64,000 bases of DNA from NCBI GenBank assembly GCA_035772735.1, contig JASDFA010000002.1:39080501-39144500 (forward strand). The letters run 5' to 3'. Positions 45,098-55,845 of this stretch are shown here, piece by piece. The position numbers and the translations under genes are program-made. Numbering within the stretch: position 1 is the stretch's first letter; each line of letters opens with the position of its first letter. The notes under the pieces are model-generated. The model made no database searches. It was not told where the DNA came from and was given only the letters and a program-made list of their open reading frames with translations. The stretch is from Datura wrightii (lineage: Eukaryota; Streptophyta; Magnoliopsida; Solanales; Solanaceae).

Positions 45098-46493
45098 TGA
45101 TCTTGGGAAAATTTATATGCCCAAGTGATACTCAAATGTGTCATTTTGCCTTATTTATATGTGAATTATAATAAAATGTGAATTTATACTAACCAACATG
45201 ATTAGCGTTGTTTTGCAGGAAAAATATAAAGTGATGAAGCTAAGATGCATGTTGGGAGAAATCGGAATTGGACTCGGAAGCGGGCAAGGGAAAAAGCACA
45301 AGTAGAGCATGAATTAAAGGGGCTCCGTGATAGAGCCGTATCACGCTGCCATCGCGGATGCACTTTGCCTGGAGGGTGAAATTTTGCCTAATTCCAGTGA
45401 AGGTGCGCGTTGGGGCCGTGGAACGTTGGCCTAGCCCCACGTTGCACACCGTGCCATGTTGGGCCTAAATACTTGGACGTCCGAATTCCAGTAAGGGTCC
45501 GCGTTGGTGGCGTGTCACTGAGGCAGTGCTCCGCGATGCACTCCGTGACACGTTGCTTGTTATTCCGGGAAAAATTCCCACTAGTATAAATAGAACACTT
45601 AGGTTCATTTTTAATTATTCTGACTTGGTTGAGCAAGAACGTGGGTTACAGGCAGTTGAGGGGACGAAAATCTCAGGGTTTTTCTCTATCTCCTTCTTCT
45701 TTATTTCAATTGCTTGTATGATTAACACTCATTTAACGATGTTTAATCCACAAATGAGTGGCTAAATCCTCTTCTTGCCGAGGTTAAGAACAATTGTATT
45801 GAAATGTAATTATTGATAAATTGGTTTTTCATCTTTTCTTCCATGGTTGTTCTATTGATTCTTGTTCTTACTGCATTAATGTGTGGCCAACGTTAATGTA
45901 TATCTAAAATGTCCGGTTTCACTCGAGAGTGCAAGAAATTGGAAAGTTGTGAATTAATAGGATATGATCTTTTCTTAGTTTGGGAAAATTGAGAATTGAT
46001 TTACCTTCAGGATAGAGATATACCTGAAAGTCGTATTAGTCAATTAAGGAATCGAGTTTGTATGGCTAGAACATGAATTTCTTTTTATCACAGAAATGTA
46101 GGTGGAAGGTTCATGCTTCTTAAGTTGGGTTAAATACGAGCGTTTTAATCCATAGGCAATAATTCTTGACTAGCAACCGGTGGAAAGATAAATCAAATTG
46201 TATCGATAATTTATTTCTCTACATATTCATTCAACCTCAGCATGCTCATACTTATAGTTCAGACTCAATATTTATATTCGTTTTATACTTAGTATAAAAT
46301 TAGGAAACAAACTATCAACATCTCTTCTTCACACCGTTGTCTGTATTTTAGAGTTAAAGTTCATTGACACTTGAGTAGATTGTTACTTTAGTCCAGTCCC
46401 TGTGGGATCGATACTTGTCTTACTTGAGCCACTTTACTACTTGTTCGACCACGTGCACTTGCGTGTAGCTATATACCCAAAAAACACCGAACA
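45098..46493 (+). repeat. A1 3' LTR
   Basis: 1,396 bp. Differs from the 5' LTR by a deletion of about 22 bp near its start and scattered substitutions. Its first inverted-repeat arm has one change (CGTGTCACTGAG at 45,510). Confidence 0.94.
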
Positions 46494-46498
46494 ATTAC
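46494..46498. repeat. Right target site duplication of A1 (ATTAC)
   Basis: Matches 36,801-36,805. S2 sequence resumes. Confidence 0.95.
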
Positions 46499-47217
46499 CC
46501 TTCAATTTAGAGTCTAACAGATCAAACCCTCCCCTTTGGGGTGTTTTTTGAAAGTAAAACCCCAATTCTACTTGATTCTAATTCAATTCCCCAAGAAACC
46601 CTTGTTCCCAACACGTGAAGTTGATCAAAACTTATCAACCCAATCCCAGTTTACCCCCTAATCACCCTACCATTTATCCCTAGTTAACAGCCTAGGGTTC
46701 TTCCTCTACAAAGTTCCCACCTTTAGAGGTCTACAAAGCTTCTAGGATCAAAACTACTCACTTTAGAGATAGAGAATCAAAAATCTTACCTTGGGTGAAG
46801 AGGTTACTTCTCTGGAGCTTTTCCCGTCCTTTAGACTTCCTGATCGCATTTTGGGAAATAATAGGGTGAAAACCCTGTAATTTCTACTTAAACCCACTTT
46901 CTGATTCCCATCGTCCGTTGCAGCGGTGACCTTCCCATTGTAGTGGACCCATTACAACCTTCATGGGGTCGTTGTGGTGGTCTAGACGGTTACTCTCCAA
47001 TTTTCACCATGGAGGGACTCTGACCGCTACCATGGTCTCGCGGCAATGGGAATCCCACCGCTGCAGTAGTCCCCCGAACCAGTAGCTACTCAAAATGCAC
47101 AGTTCTATACTTAGTTTATTTCACAACCTCCCTATCTCATCCTTAACCAGTTTTCTATGTTTTATGCCCTTAACCATCCCATAATGATGTTCGGGTCGTT
47201 ACATCATATGCAAATTA

Positions 47218-49431
47218 TGTTATACCCCAAAATCCATAAGATCAGACCTAATAGAGAAAATAGGAATTTTTGCACCAGGTCACAAGATGAGTCGTCTAGT
47301 GACCTGTCAGAAACCCCACGAGTCATTAAGTGACTCTTGGGGAGAGGACTTGAACTTTGTTGAAAAATTGGTCATTTAAGTGACCACGAGTCGTGGTCAA
47401 CACCACATGTCGTCATGTGAGCCATGGTCAAGAGTTGGACGAAAGTTGGAAAATTTGGCAGTGGACCTAACGGATTGGTCACCACGACTTGTTGGGTACA
47501 CCACGATTCGTGGTGTCCCTCGTGGTAACCTTCAAGAGAGTTTTGGCAGTGTTGACGACGAATGTAGACCATGAGTTGTGGCCAGGGTCCACAAGTCATC
47601 CAGTCCCTCGTTGGGACTGGCAGGATGCTTTTCTCTGCGAATTTAGTAAGGATTTTTCCGTAATTCCTACAATCCTAAGTCCTAGACTACATCATTTTAA
47701 GGTCAGAATGGAGTGTTTTAAGAAGGGTTAAGTCATTCTAAGCCTATCCTAATTCATGCATGCAAGTTTAGAAGTTTGAGAGGTGATCAGGCCTAGTTCT
47801 TCAAAGTTCTTCGTCAATTCTCTTTGGGAAATCAAGGAAGTGGTGGATTCAGGTATGTAAGGCATTGCATGGGTGCAATAGTCCACACCCATGCCCAATT
47901 CCCTCTCAATTCATGATGTTCTACTTGATGATACCATGGGGTTTCTACCCAATAAATGAACTCCTAAGTTTTAATCATGTGTATGATCTAAGCATGTTTT
48001 AAATGATGAATTATGAATTATGAATTATGGGCATATTTTACAATGTTTTAAATTATAAATTATGTTTTAAAGTTTTTCTAAACTATGATGCTCATCCATG
48101 AATGTTCATGAAAGTTGAGATCTATGAGATATGTGTTTAAGCATGATGAAATGTTTATGAAGAAAGTATGATTTCGAGATACCCATGTTTAAGTTCATAT
48201 TTTCAAAGTAAATCAAGTTGATTCAAGAATATTTAAGTATTGGGCAAGCCCATATGATCAAGTACGTCTTATGATTTCATGAATTAGCTTACCACATAGT
48301 TTTGTAGTTAAGACTTCCATTATATTCAGCTTGTGGTATGGTTTGAGCCAAGGCTCCTCATGTTATGATTTCAAATTATGCATGTATGTTATTATTCAAC
48401 TTCGTCATCAGACGATGATCAACTTTGTTGAAAAACGATGGAGGGCATATGCATATTTTTGGGAGTAGTGTCTAGCATCGGGTAGGCTAAGGGTCAGTCA
48501 ACCCTATGCCTATGAACTAAGCGCAAACGTAGGTATGTTTAGATTATTTGGGACCTCCCTTGGAGCTTCCTCTGCCCCCAAGGGTCCTTGAGCTTGATAT
48601 CGATATCATGGTAGTGCCCTTAGCCCTAAGAAAGCTTTGGATGGCTATGCCCACTTGAGTGTGATAGTCGGGACCACGTAAGCTCTATCATGGTAATATC
48701 AGTTATATGATGAGTTTCTCTCATTGTTCCTCATGGTTTCTGTTATGCATATAGAGCAGTTATGATATTATGTTTTCAACTGGTTTGACCCAATGTTCAG
48801 CTTTACTTATGATTATCAGTTTTCAACATTGGGTCATTCGATTCAGTTATGATGTTCAGTTATGTTCAGATCATGATTTTAGAAAATAGCATCCAAGCCC
48901 TACTCTCATAATCTTATCTTGATTATGTTTTATTATATGCATGATTTAATGATTTTACTTACTTAACGGTTTTACTTACATTGCATAGTCGGTACATTCC
49001 ACATACTGACTTCATATTCTAGCTGTATCATTTTATGATACATGCTCTAATATCCAGATTCAGTCCCACTGCTACTCAGACTTCCAGAGTTAGCACTTCT
49101 TAGTATCAGCTGGTGAGTCCTCATCCTGCGAAGGCCCTTCTTATTAGTTATATTTCGTCCTTTAAGTTTTCAGACTATAGTGAGTTAGTTGGGGTCTTGT
49201 CACATCAACTCGTTAGTGTTAGAGGCTTTTTCGGACATAGTTCGTATTTTAGCTTTAGACTCATGTATGTATCTAGATGTTATGTTTTGTTAGACTTCCG
49301 CTATGTTTTTTATGATGACCTACACTTATCTATGATTGAGTTAGATGCATGTTCATGCCATGGGTCGACTTGGAGCTTCTTGGGGTTTCTTGTCCCATGT
49401 CTTGATCTAGGCCTATGTTCGGGTTGTGACA
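47218..49431 (+). repeat. G2 5' LTR
   Basis: 2,214 bp, TGTTATACCCC to GGTTGTGACA. GACTCGT-type words are at 47,275-47,600 near its start. The left flank is AATTA (47,213-47,217), and the matching flank is outside the window. The similarity of its start to S1 (inverted) suggests a shared LTR family. Confidence 0.85.
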
Positions 49432-49435
49432 AACT

Positions 49436-49447
49436 TGGTATCAGAGC
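49436..49447 (+). other. G2 primer binding site (initiator tRNA-Met type)
   Basis: TGGTATCAGAGC, four bases after the LTR end. Confidence 0.92.
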
Positions 49448-49641
49448 CTTAGGTTTTGAAGTGTCCTAGAGTGTCCGAGAGGTGTGTTAAGTAGAGTCTT
49501 TTTCATGGGTGTGAAGGGAACCACATTTATGACAAAGAGGCTACGAGACATTTATGAAATTTTCCCTTATTTCGTGATCTAAGTCATGCGATGAAATATC
49601 TCTCTATCCCTCTAACTTATGGTATGCACGTTTGCAGAATC

Positions 49642-50760
49642 ATGTATCCCCGCAGAGTTAATGGAAGGAGAAACATAAATGGAAATGGCCATGAGAATGG
49701 CAATGGAGATGGGCACCATCAGGCCCCACCAGCCCACGAGGAACATATACCCTAGCCAGTTTCCCACGCGGAGTTTAGGGCATCCATTCAGATGTTAGCC
49801 CAGGCTTTGACCACCCAGGTCAATCAGTAGGCGATAGCGTATATCCCTCAAAATGGGAATGCGGCGGTGGCAAGAGTTGGAGACTTTTTGAGGATGAACC
49901 CTTCCGAGTTCATTGGATCAAAGGTGGACGAGGATCCACATGAGTTCATTGAGGAGATTTTGAAGATCACCCAGATTATGGGGGTGACCGGAGAGGAGGG
50001 CGCAAGCTTAGCCTCTTATCAGCTGAATGGGGTTGCGCACATTTGGTTCAAGCAATGGAAGGATAGTAGGGCAGTTGGAGAAGGCCCAATTAGTTGGGAT
50101 GAGTTTCATGATGCTTTTCTAAATCAGTTCTTCCCTCGAGAGATGAGAGAGATAAAAGCGGCTAAGTTTGTGAATTTAAAGCAAGAAATGATGACAATAC
50201 AGGAGTATGCCCTGGAGTTCACACACTTGTCCAGGTATGCACCTGAGATGGTGTTAGATCAAAGGGCCCGAGTGAGTCGGTTCGTGCATGGGGTAGCAGA
50301 TTACTTAGTTAAGGATTTTCGGACCGTGATGCTTCATCAGGATATTGAGTTTTCTCAGATAGTCCTGTATACCCAAAAAATGGAGGTGGTACAATTGAGT
50401 GAGTGAGAAAGGGAGGGAAAGAGGGACAGGATTGATAGCTTCAAATTCTCCCAATAGAGGTCTAGTGGGAACCGTCAGCAGTCTCATCAGAGATCTTTAG
50501 CCCCAGCGCCTTCGGCTATGAGTGTGCCATCCAGGTCCAATCGCGATCATAGGGGACGAGCATCAGGCACGAGAGGTTAGAGTAGCAGACCCGCAGAGAT
50601 CAGCCCTCCAAAATGTAGCAGACATGGACGAAGACAGATAGGGCAGTGTTTGGCAGATACAGGTACTTGCTTCGGGTGCGGGAAGCCTGGACACATGCTT
50701 AGGGATTGCCCAGTAGCCAGGCAGGTTCATGATAGGGGCTGAGGCTTAGCTTCTAGTTCA
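49642..50760 (+). pseudogene. G2 gag
   Basis: ATG at 49,642 (MYPRRVNGRRNINGNG) is in frame with the capsid core. The core contains FLRMNPSEFIGSKVDEDPHEF, ISWDEFHDAFLNQFFPREMR, a QEYALEFTHLSRYAPEM motif and RVSRFVHGV. The CCHC knuckle CFGCGKPGHMLRDC is complete at 50,668-50,709. In-frame stops include TAG at 49,753, 49,828, 50,455 and 50,578, and TGA at 50,404 and 50,740. Each can be explained as CAG to TAG or CGA to TGA. No frameshift is needed from 49,642 into the protease. Confidence 0.85.
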
Positions 50761-50898
50761 GCAGCTCCACCAGCACGCCCAGCTCAACAGGGAGCATCTA
50801 CTAGTACAGGTGGCGGACAACGCCAAAATAGATTTTATTCCCTAGAACCCCATCGGGAGCAGGAGGTCTCCTTGGATATAGTCACTTGTATATTGTGA

Positions 50899-51237
50899 GT
50901 TTTCCATTTTGATGTATATGCATTGTCAGATTCAGGGGCTACTTTATCTTTTGCGACGCCCTATGTTGCTAGTAAATTCAGAGTCAGTCCAAAAATCTTA
51001 TCTGAACCCTTCTCAGTCTCTACTCCAGTCGGTGATTCAGTTATAGCTAGATGGGTGTGTAGAAATTTTCCTATCATTGTCCTTCAGAAAGTCACCTTAG
51101 CAGATTTAGTAAAGTTATCCATGACCAATTTTAATGTTATCCTCAACATAGATTGGCTATTTGCATGCTGTGCCTTAGTGAATTGTAGAACCTGTGCAAT
51201 AGAGTTCAAATTTCCGGGTGAGCCAGTCCTAGAGTGA
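50899..51237 (+). pseudogene. G2 aspartic protease
   Basis: Same frame as gag. The active site DSGATLSFATPYVASKF begins at about 50,929, and the Asp-Ser-Gly triad is intact. Then come PFSVSTPVGDSVIA and NIDWLFACCALVNC. Ends in a TGA at 51,237. This is the canonical form, whereas T1 has Asp-Pro-Gly. Confidence 0.8.
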
Positions 51238-51399
51238 AATGGTAGTTCAGATGTGCCTGTAGGTCATTTCGTTTCCTACCTTAAGGTCAGAAATATGATT
51301 TTTAAAGATTACGTGTAACATCTAGTTAGGGTTAAGGATGCTACTCCGAGAACCCAACTACCCAGTCAGTTCTAGTATTATGTGAATATCCAGAAGTGT

Positions 51400-52235
51400 T
51401 TTCAGATAATCTATCAGGAATTTCTCCTGAGCAGGAGATTGATTTTGGTATTGACCTTCTTCCTGATACACAGCCTATATCAAGTCCTCCTTAAGGAATC
51501 GCTCCAGCTGAGCTATAAGAGTTGAAGGAGTAGTTGAAAGACCTTTTAGACAAGGGTTTCATTGGACCTAGCAAATCCCCATGGGGTGCACCAGTTCTCT
51601 TTGTCCACAAGAAGGATGGTTCCCTTCGGAAGTGTATTGATTATCGGTAATTAAACAAAGTTACCATTAAGAACAGGTATCCTCTCCCTAGGATTGATGA
51701 TTTGTTTGACCAGCTTTTGGGTGCTAAGTGATTTTCAAAGATAGATCTTAGATAGATACCATCAACTCATGGTTCAGGAGAGTGACATCCCGAAGACAGC
51801 CTTCAGGACTCGGTATGGTCATTAGAGTTTGTAGTTATATCTTTTGGACTAAGGAATGCTCCTATAGCTTTTATGGATTTGGTGAACAGGGTGTTCAAGC
51901 CATACTTGGATATTTTCGTGATTGTGTTCATATATGACATCCTGATATACTCTCGGAGCCATGAAGAGCATGCCGCTTATTTGAGGGTGGTGCTATAGAC
52001 TCTCAAGGACTGCTAGTTGAATGCTAAATTCAGTAAATGGGAGTTTTGGTTGAATTCAGTGGCGTTTTTGGGTCATGTGGTGTCAAGTGAGGGTGTACAA
52101 GTAGACTCTCAAAAGATAGAAGCGATGAAGATTTGGCCTAGATCGGTGAATCCTTCGGAGATGAGGAGTTTGTTAGGTTTAGTTGGGTATTATCAGAGAA
52201 TGTTGCGGGGTTTTCATCCATTGAAGCCTCGTTGA
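51400..52235 (+). pseudogene. G2 reverse transcriptase
   Basis: Fragments in order: LKDLLDKGFIGPSKSPWGAPV, KKDGSLRKCIDYR followed by a stop, NRYPLPRIDDLFDQLLGAK, FKPYLDIFVIVFIYDIL, then AKFSKWEFWLNSVAFLGHVV and MRSLLGLVGYYQR. The catalytic box reads FIYDIL (about 51,932-51,949), the same first-Asp-to-Tyr change as in T1. At least six stops and several indels interrupt it. Inactive. Confidence 0.83.
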
Positions 52236-52700
52236 CTAAGTTGACCCAGAAGAAAGTGAAGTTCCAATGGTCGGAGACTTATGAGAGGAGCTTCCAAGAG
52301 TTGAAGACTCAACTCACCTCAGCATCATTGTTAACCCTACCTGAGGAAACAGATGGGTTTGTGGTATATTATGATGCTTTGAGGATCGGCCTTGGTTGTG
52401 TGTTGATGCATCATGGTAAGGTTATAGCATATGCTTCCAGGCAGCTGAAGGTCCATGAAAAGAATTATTTGACTCATGATATTGAATTGGGGACAGTAGT
52501 ATTTGTCTTGAAGATTTGGAGACACTATTTGTACGGGGTCCATGTATATGTGATTATGGACTAGAAAAGCCTGCAATAACCCAGAAGGATCTGAATCTAC
52601 ATCAAAGGAGGTGGTTGGAGTTACTCAAGGATTATGATATGAGTGTCCTTTATCATCCGAGCAAGGATAATGTGTTTAGAAGATGCTCTTAGTAGGCTTT
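52232..52700 (+). pseudogene. G2 RNase H
   Basis: LPEETDGFVVYYDALRIGLGC has Tyr-Asp where Cys-Asp is usual. Then come IAYASRQLKVHEKNY, THDIELGTVVFVLKIW and HYLYGVHVYVIMD. An amber stop (52,562-52,564) follows, and the LNLHQRRWLELLKDYDM-like end is in another frame. Confidence 0.82.
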
Positions 52701-54206
52701 CTATAGAGAGTGTGTCCTATATAGATGAGGGGAGGAAGGAGCTGGTGAAGGATGTGCATTGGCTTGCACAGTTGGGAGTTCATTTGGTTGACTCGACGAA
52801 TTGTGGTGTCATTGTTCAGAATGGATCAGAATCATCCTTGGTAACTGATGTAAAAGCTAGACAAGATGAGGACCCTATTTTGGAAAAGTTAAAGGAAGTT
52901 GTTCAGAATCAGAAGGTAAAGGTCTTCTCCAAAGGGGGAGATGGAATGCTCCGATATCAGGGTCGATTGTGTGTACCGGATGTTGATGATTTGAGAGATC
53001 AGATGTTGCAAAAGGCTCATAGTTCCAGATACTCTATATATCTAGGTGCCACCAAGATATACCGTGACCTATGGGAAGTCTATTAGTGGAATGGCATGAA
53101 GAAGGACATTGCCAAATTTGTGGCTAAGTATCTGAATTGTCTACAGGTGAAAGTGGAAAATTAACGACCGGGAGGTGCGCTTCAAGACATTAGTATTCCT
53201 ACTTGGAAGTGGGAGGAGATCAATATGTACTTGATCATAGGGTTTCCTCACACCCGTCGATAGTATGACTCCATTTGGGTGGCCGTGGACAGGTTGACCA
53301 AAGCAGCTAATTTCCTACCAGACAAAACTATCGATTCATTGGAGGATTATGCCAAATTATACATTCAGGAGTTAGTTCGGTTGCATGAAGTTCCATTGTC
53401 TATCATATCAGATATAGGTACTCAGTTTACCTCTTAGTTTTGGAGATTTCTTCAAAACGGACTTGGTAATCAGGTCAAGCTTACCACAGCATTTCATCCA
53501 CAAATGGATGGTCAGGCGGAGCAGAATATTCAGACTCTCGAGGACATATTGAGAGAGTGTGTGATTGACTTCAAGGGTATTTGGGATGACTATTTTCCTC
53601 TCATTGAGTTTGCATATAACAACAACTATCACTCCAGCGTTCAGATGGCTCCGTTTGAGGCTCTTTATGGGCGGAGATGTAGATCGCCTATTGGTTGGTT
53701 TGAAGTCGGTGAAGCTGTGGTGATAGGTCCAAATTCAGTCCATGAGGCTATGGAGAAGGTTCAGCTTATAAGGGACAGGTTGAAAATAGTTCAGAGTCGC
53801 CAAAAGTCCTATGCGAATGTGAGGAGGAGGAAGCTTGAGTTCGAAGTTGATAATTGGATGTTTATGAAGGTATCTCCCATGAAGGGAGTGATGAGGTTCA
53901 GAAACAAAGGGAAACTTAGTCCTTGTTATGTTGTCCTATAAAGTATTGTAAAACGGGTTGGAAAGGTGGCATATGAGTTGGAATTGCTCTCAGAATTAGC
54001 CTCAGTCCGTTTAGTTTTTCTTGTATTGCTCTTAAGGAAGTTCTTGGGTGATCCAGCTCTGCTTGTTCCGGTGGACAGTGTCGGTGTGAAGGAAAACCTT
54101 AGTTATGAGGAGGTTCCGATGGAAATACTGGATCGTCAGGTTCGAAAGCTAAGTAACAAAGAAGTAGCATCAGTCAAACTTGGAGGAATCAACATGTTGA
54201 AGGAGC
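52700..54206 (+). pseudogene. G2 integrase with truncated chromodomain
   Basis: The HHCC region (52,940-53,130) has lost residues to stops. Core: WVAVDRLTKAANFL, SIISDIGTQFT and MDGQAEQNIQTLED (catalytic Glu), followed by FPLIEFAYNNNYHSSVQ, MAPFEALYGRRCRSPIGWFE and FMKVSPMKGVMRF. The chromodomain starts YEEVPMEILDRQVRKL, has a small frame change near 54,178 and ends abruptly at 54,206 where A2 inserted. GGAGC (54,202-54,206) should be the A2 target duplication. Confidence 0.84.
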
Positions 54207-55717
54207 TGATCTTGGGCAGAATTATATGCCTAAGTGATACTCAAATGCTTCATTTCGCCTTGGTTATCTATCGTTATTTGTGCATTCTCATGTGATTTGT
54301 AGTTAATATGTGAATTTATACTAACCAACATGATTAGTGTTGTTTTTCAGGTAAAATGGAATTTTGGGAAGCTAAGATACATATTGGTAAAAATTGGGAA
54401 TGGACTTGGAAGCAAGGAGTGGAAAAGGTCAAGGAAGAGCAACAAAAATAAGGGCTCCGCGATGGAGCCGTGTCACGCTGCCATCACGGAGGCATTCTGC
54501 CTCGGGTGATTTAATTTTGGCCATTTCCGTTGAAGCCTCGCGTTACCTCCGTGACACGTAGACCATGCCATGCGATGCAAGCCATGGCACGTTGAGTACA
54601 ATTACCTGGGACATCAATTTCCAGTGTAGGTGCGCGTTGAGGCCATGGCACGCCTAGCCCGGCTCCACGATACAAGCCGTGGCACGCCAAGGTGAAAAGT
54701 ATGAGGAAACAAATTCCAGAGAGGGTCTGCGATACCCTCGTGGCACGGAGGGAGTGCTCCACGATACACTTTGTGCCATGTTGCTTGTTATTTCGGGAAA
54801 AATTTCCACTAGTATAAATAGCACACTTAGGTTTTATTTTAAAACATTCTGACTTGGTTGAGCAAGAACGTGGGTTACAGGCAGTTGAGGGGACGAAAAT
54901 TCTAGGGTTCTTCTCTATCTCTTTCTCTTTTATCTCAATTTTTTGTATGATTTATACTCATTTGATGATGCTTAATCCACAAATGAGTGGCTAAATTCAC
55001 TTCTTGCTGAGGTTAAGAACAATTGTAGTGGAATGTAATTGTTGATCATTTTAGTTTTCATCTTTTCTTCAATGGTTGTTCTATCAATTCTTGTTCTTAC
55101 TGCATTAATGTTTGGCCAATGTTAATGTATATCTAAAAAATCCAATTTTGATTTTGAAAAGGAAAGAAATAGGAAAGATGTGAATTTGTAGGATATGATC
55201 TCTTCTTAGTTTGGGAAAATTGAGGATTGATTTACATTCAGAATAGAAATATATTTGAAAGTCTTATTAGTCAATTAAGGAATCAGTTTTGTATGGCTAG
55301 AACATGAAATTCTTTTATCACAGAAATGTAGATTGAAGGTTCATGATTCTTAAGTTGGATAGGAGATGAAAGTTCCAATCCATAGGAAATAATTCTTGAC
55401 TAGCAACCGAAGGAAAGATTAACTGAATTGTATCGATAAATTAATTCCCTGCACGTTCGTTTTAACCTCAGCTTGCTCATTACTATTGTTCAGACTCACT
55501 TTATAATTTTGCTTTAGATTCTTATTAATTAGTAACTCAAACTCTAAAAATCTTATTCATTTGGTTGTCTGCATTCTTAAAGATATAGTTCATTAACACT
55601 TAAGTTAATTATTACCGTAGTTCAGTCCCTGTGGGATCGATACTTGGCTTTACTTAAGCCACTTTACTACTTGTTCGACCACGTGCACTTGCGTGTAGTC
55701 ACCCTAAAAGCCGAACA
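54207..55717 (+). repeat. A2 5' LTR
   Basis: 1,511 bp, TGATCTTGGGCAG...CCGAACA. TATAAATA at 54,813-54,820. The inverted-repeat words upstream (54,460-54,790) are more diverged than in A1. Confidence 0.93.
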
Positions 55718-55723
55718 AGTTTT

Positions 55724-55741
55724 TGGCGCCGTTGCCGGGGA
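55724..55741 (+). other. A2 primer binding site
   Basis: TGGCGCCGTTGCCGGGGA, the consensus Athila PBS. Confidence 0.9.
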
Positions 55742-55751
55742 CTAGGAATTG

Positions 55752-55828
55752 GTAAAATTGTTTTCTTAGTGTTAGTTTACAATTTCTATATAAGTGCTGA
55801 CAACTTGATCTTAGTCTGTCTTTTGCAG
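55752..55828 (+). other. Possible leader intron of A2
   Basis: GTAAAATT to TTTTGCAG, 77 nt, matching 38,258-38,331 in A1. Inferred from signals and conservation only. Confidence 0.35.
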
Positions 55829-55845
55829 ATACTGAATTCTGTTGA

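Larger units (their letters stand above)
36806..46493 (+). mobile_element. A1: Athila-type Ty3/gypsy element with internal pol deletion
   Basis: 9,688 bp, 5' LTR 36,806-38,223, 3' LTR 45,098-46,493, perfect 5-bp duplication ATTAC. PBS TGGCGCCGTTGTCGGGGA is the type found in Athila. Contents: gag, protease, a stub of the integrase C-terminus, an A-rich tract, inverted repeats, an intron-like leader, an extra ORF and a long 3' region. RT, RNase H and most of the integrase (about 3 kb compared with A2) are missing. The LTRs look alike over nearly all their length, apart from a roughly 22-bp deletion in the 3' LTR, so the insertion is fairly young. Confidence 0.93.
35106..47203 (-). mobile_element. 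S2: LTR split by the Athila element A1
   Basis: Left part 35,106-36,805 starts TGTCAAGACCC. Right part 46,494-47,203 ends GGGTCGTTACA. Joined at the ATTAC site, the LTR is about 2.4 kb. It shares wording with G3 (CATCGACCGACC, CTGCAGCG words at 35,686-35,780 and 46,910-47,080) and is likely the same family, minus orientation. The outer flanks GAAAT and TCATA do not match, so no target duplication is seen. It may be a recombined or partly deleted element. Confidence 0.72.
47218..54206 (+). mobile_element. G2: Tekay-type chromovirus, 3' end lost behind A2
   Basis: Plus-strand element: 5' LTR 47,218-49,431, PBS, gag, protease, RT, RNase H, integrase, and a chromodomain cut at 54,206 by A2. Same clade as T1 by domain order and motif wording, but the LTR is different (2.2 kb). 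Its 3' LTR must lie beyond the window. Gag and protease share one frame, interrupted by C-to-T type stops. RT onward is more decayed. Confidence 0.88.
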
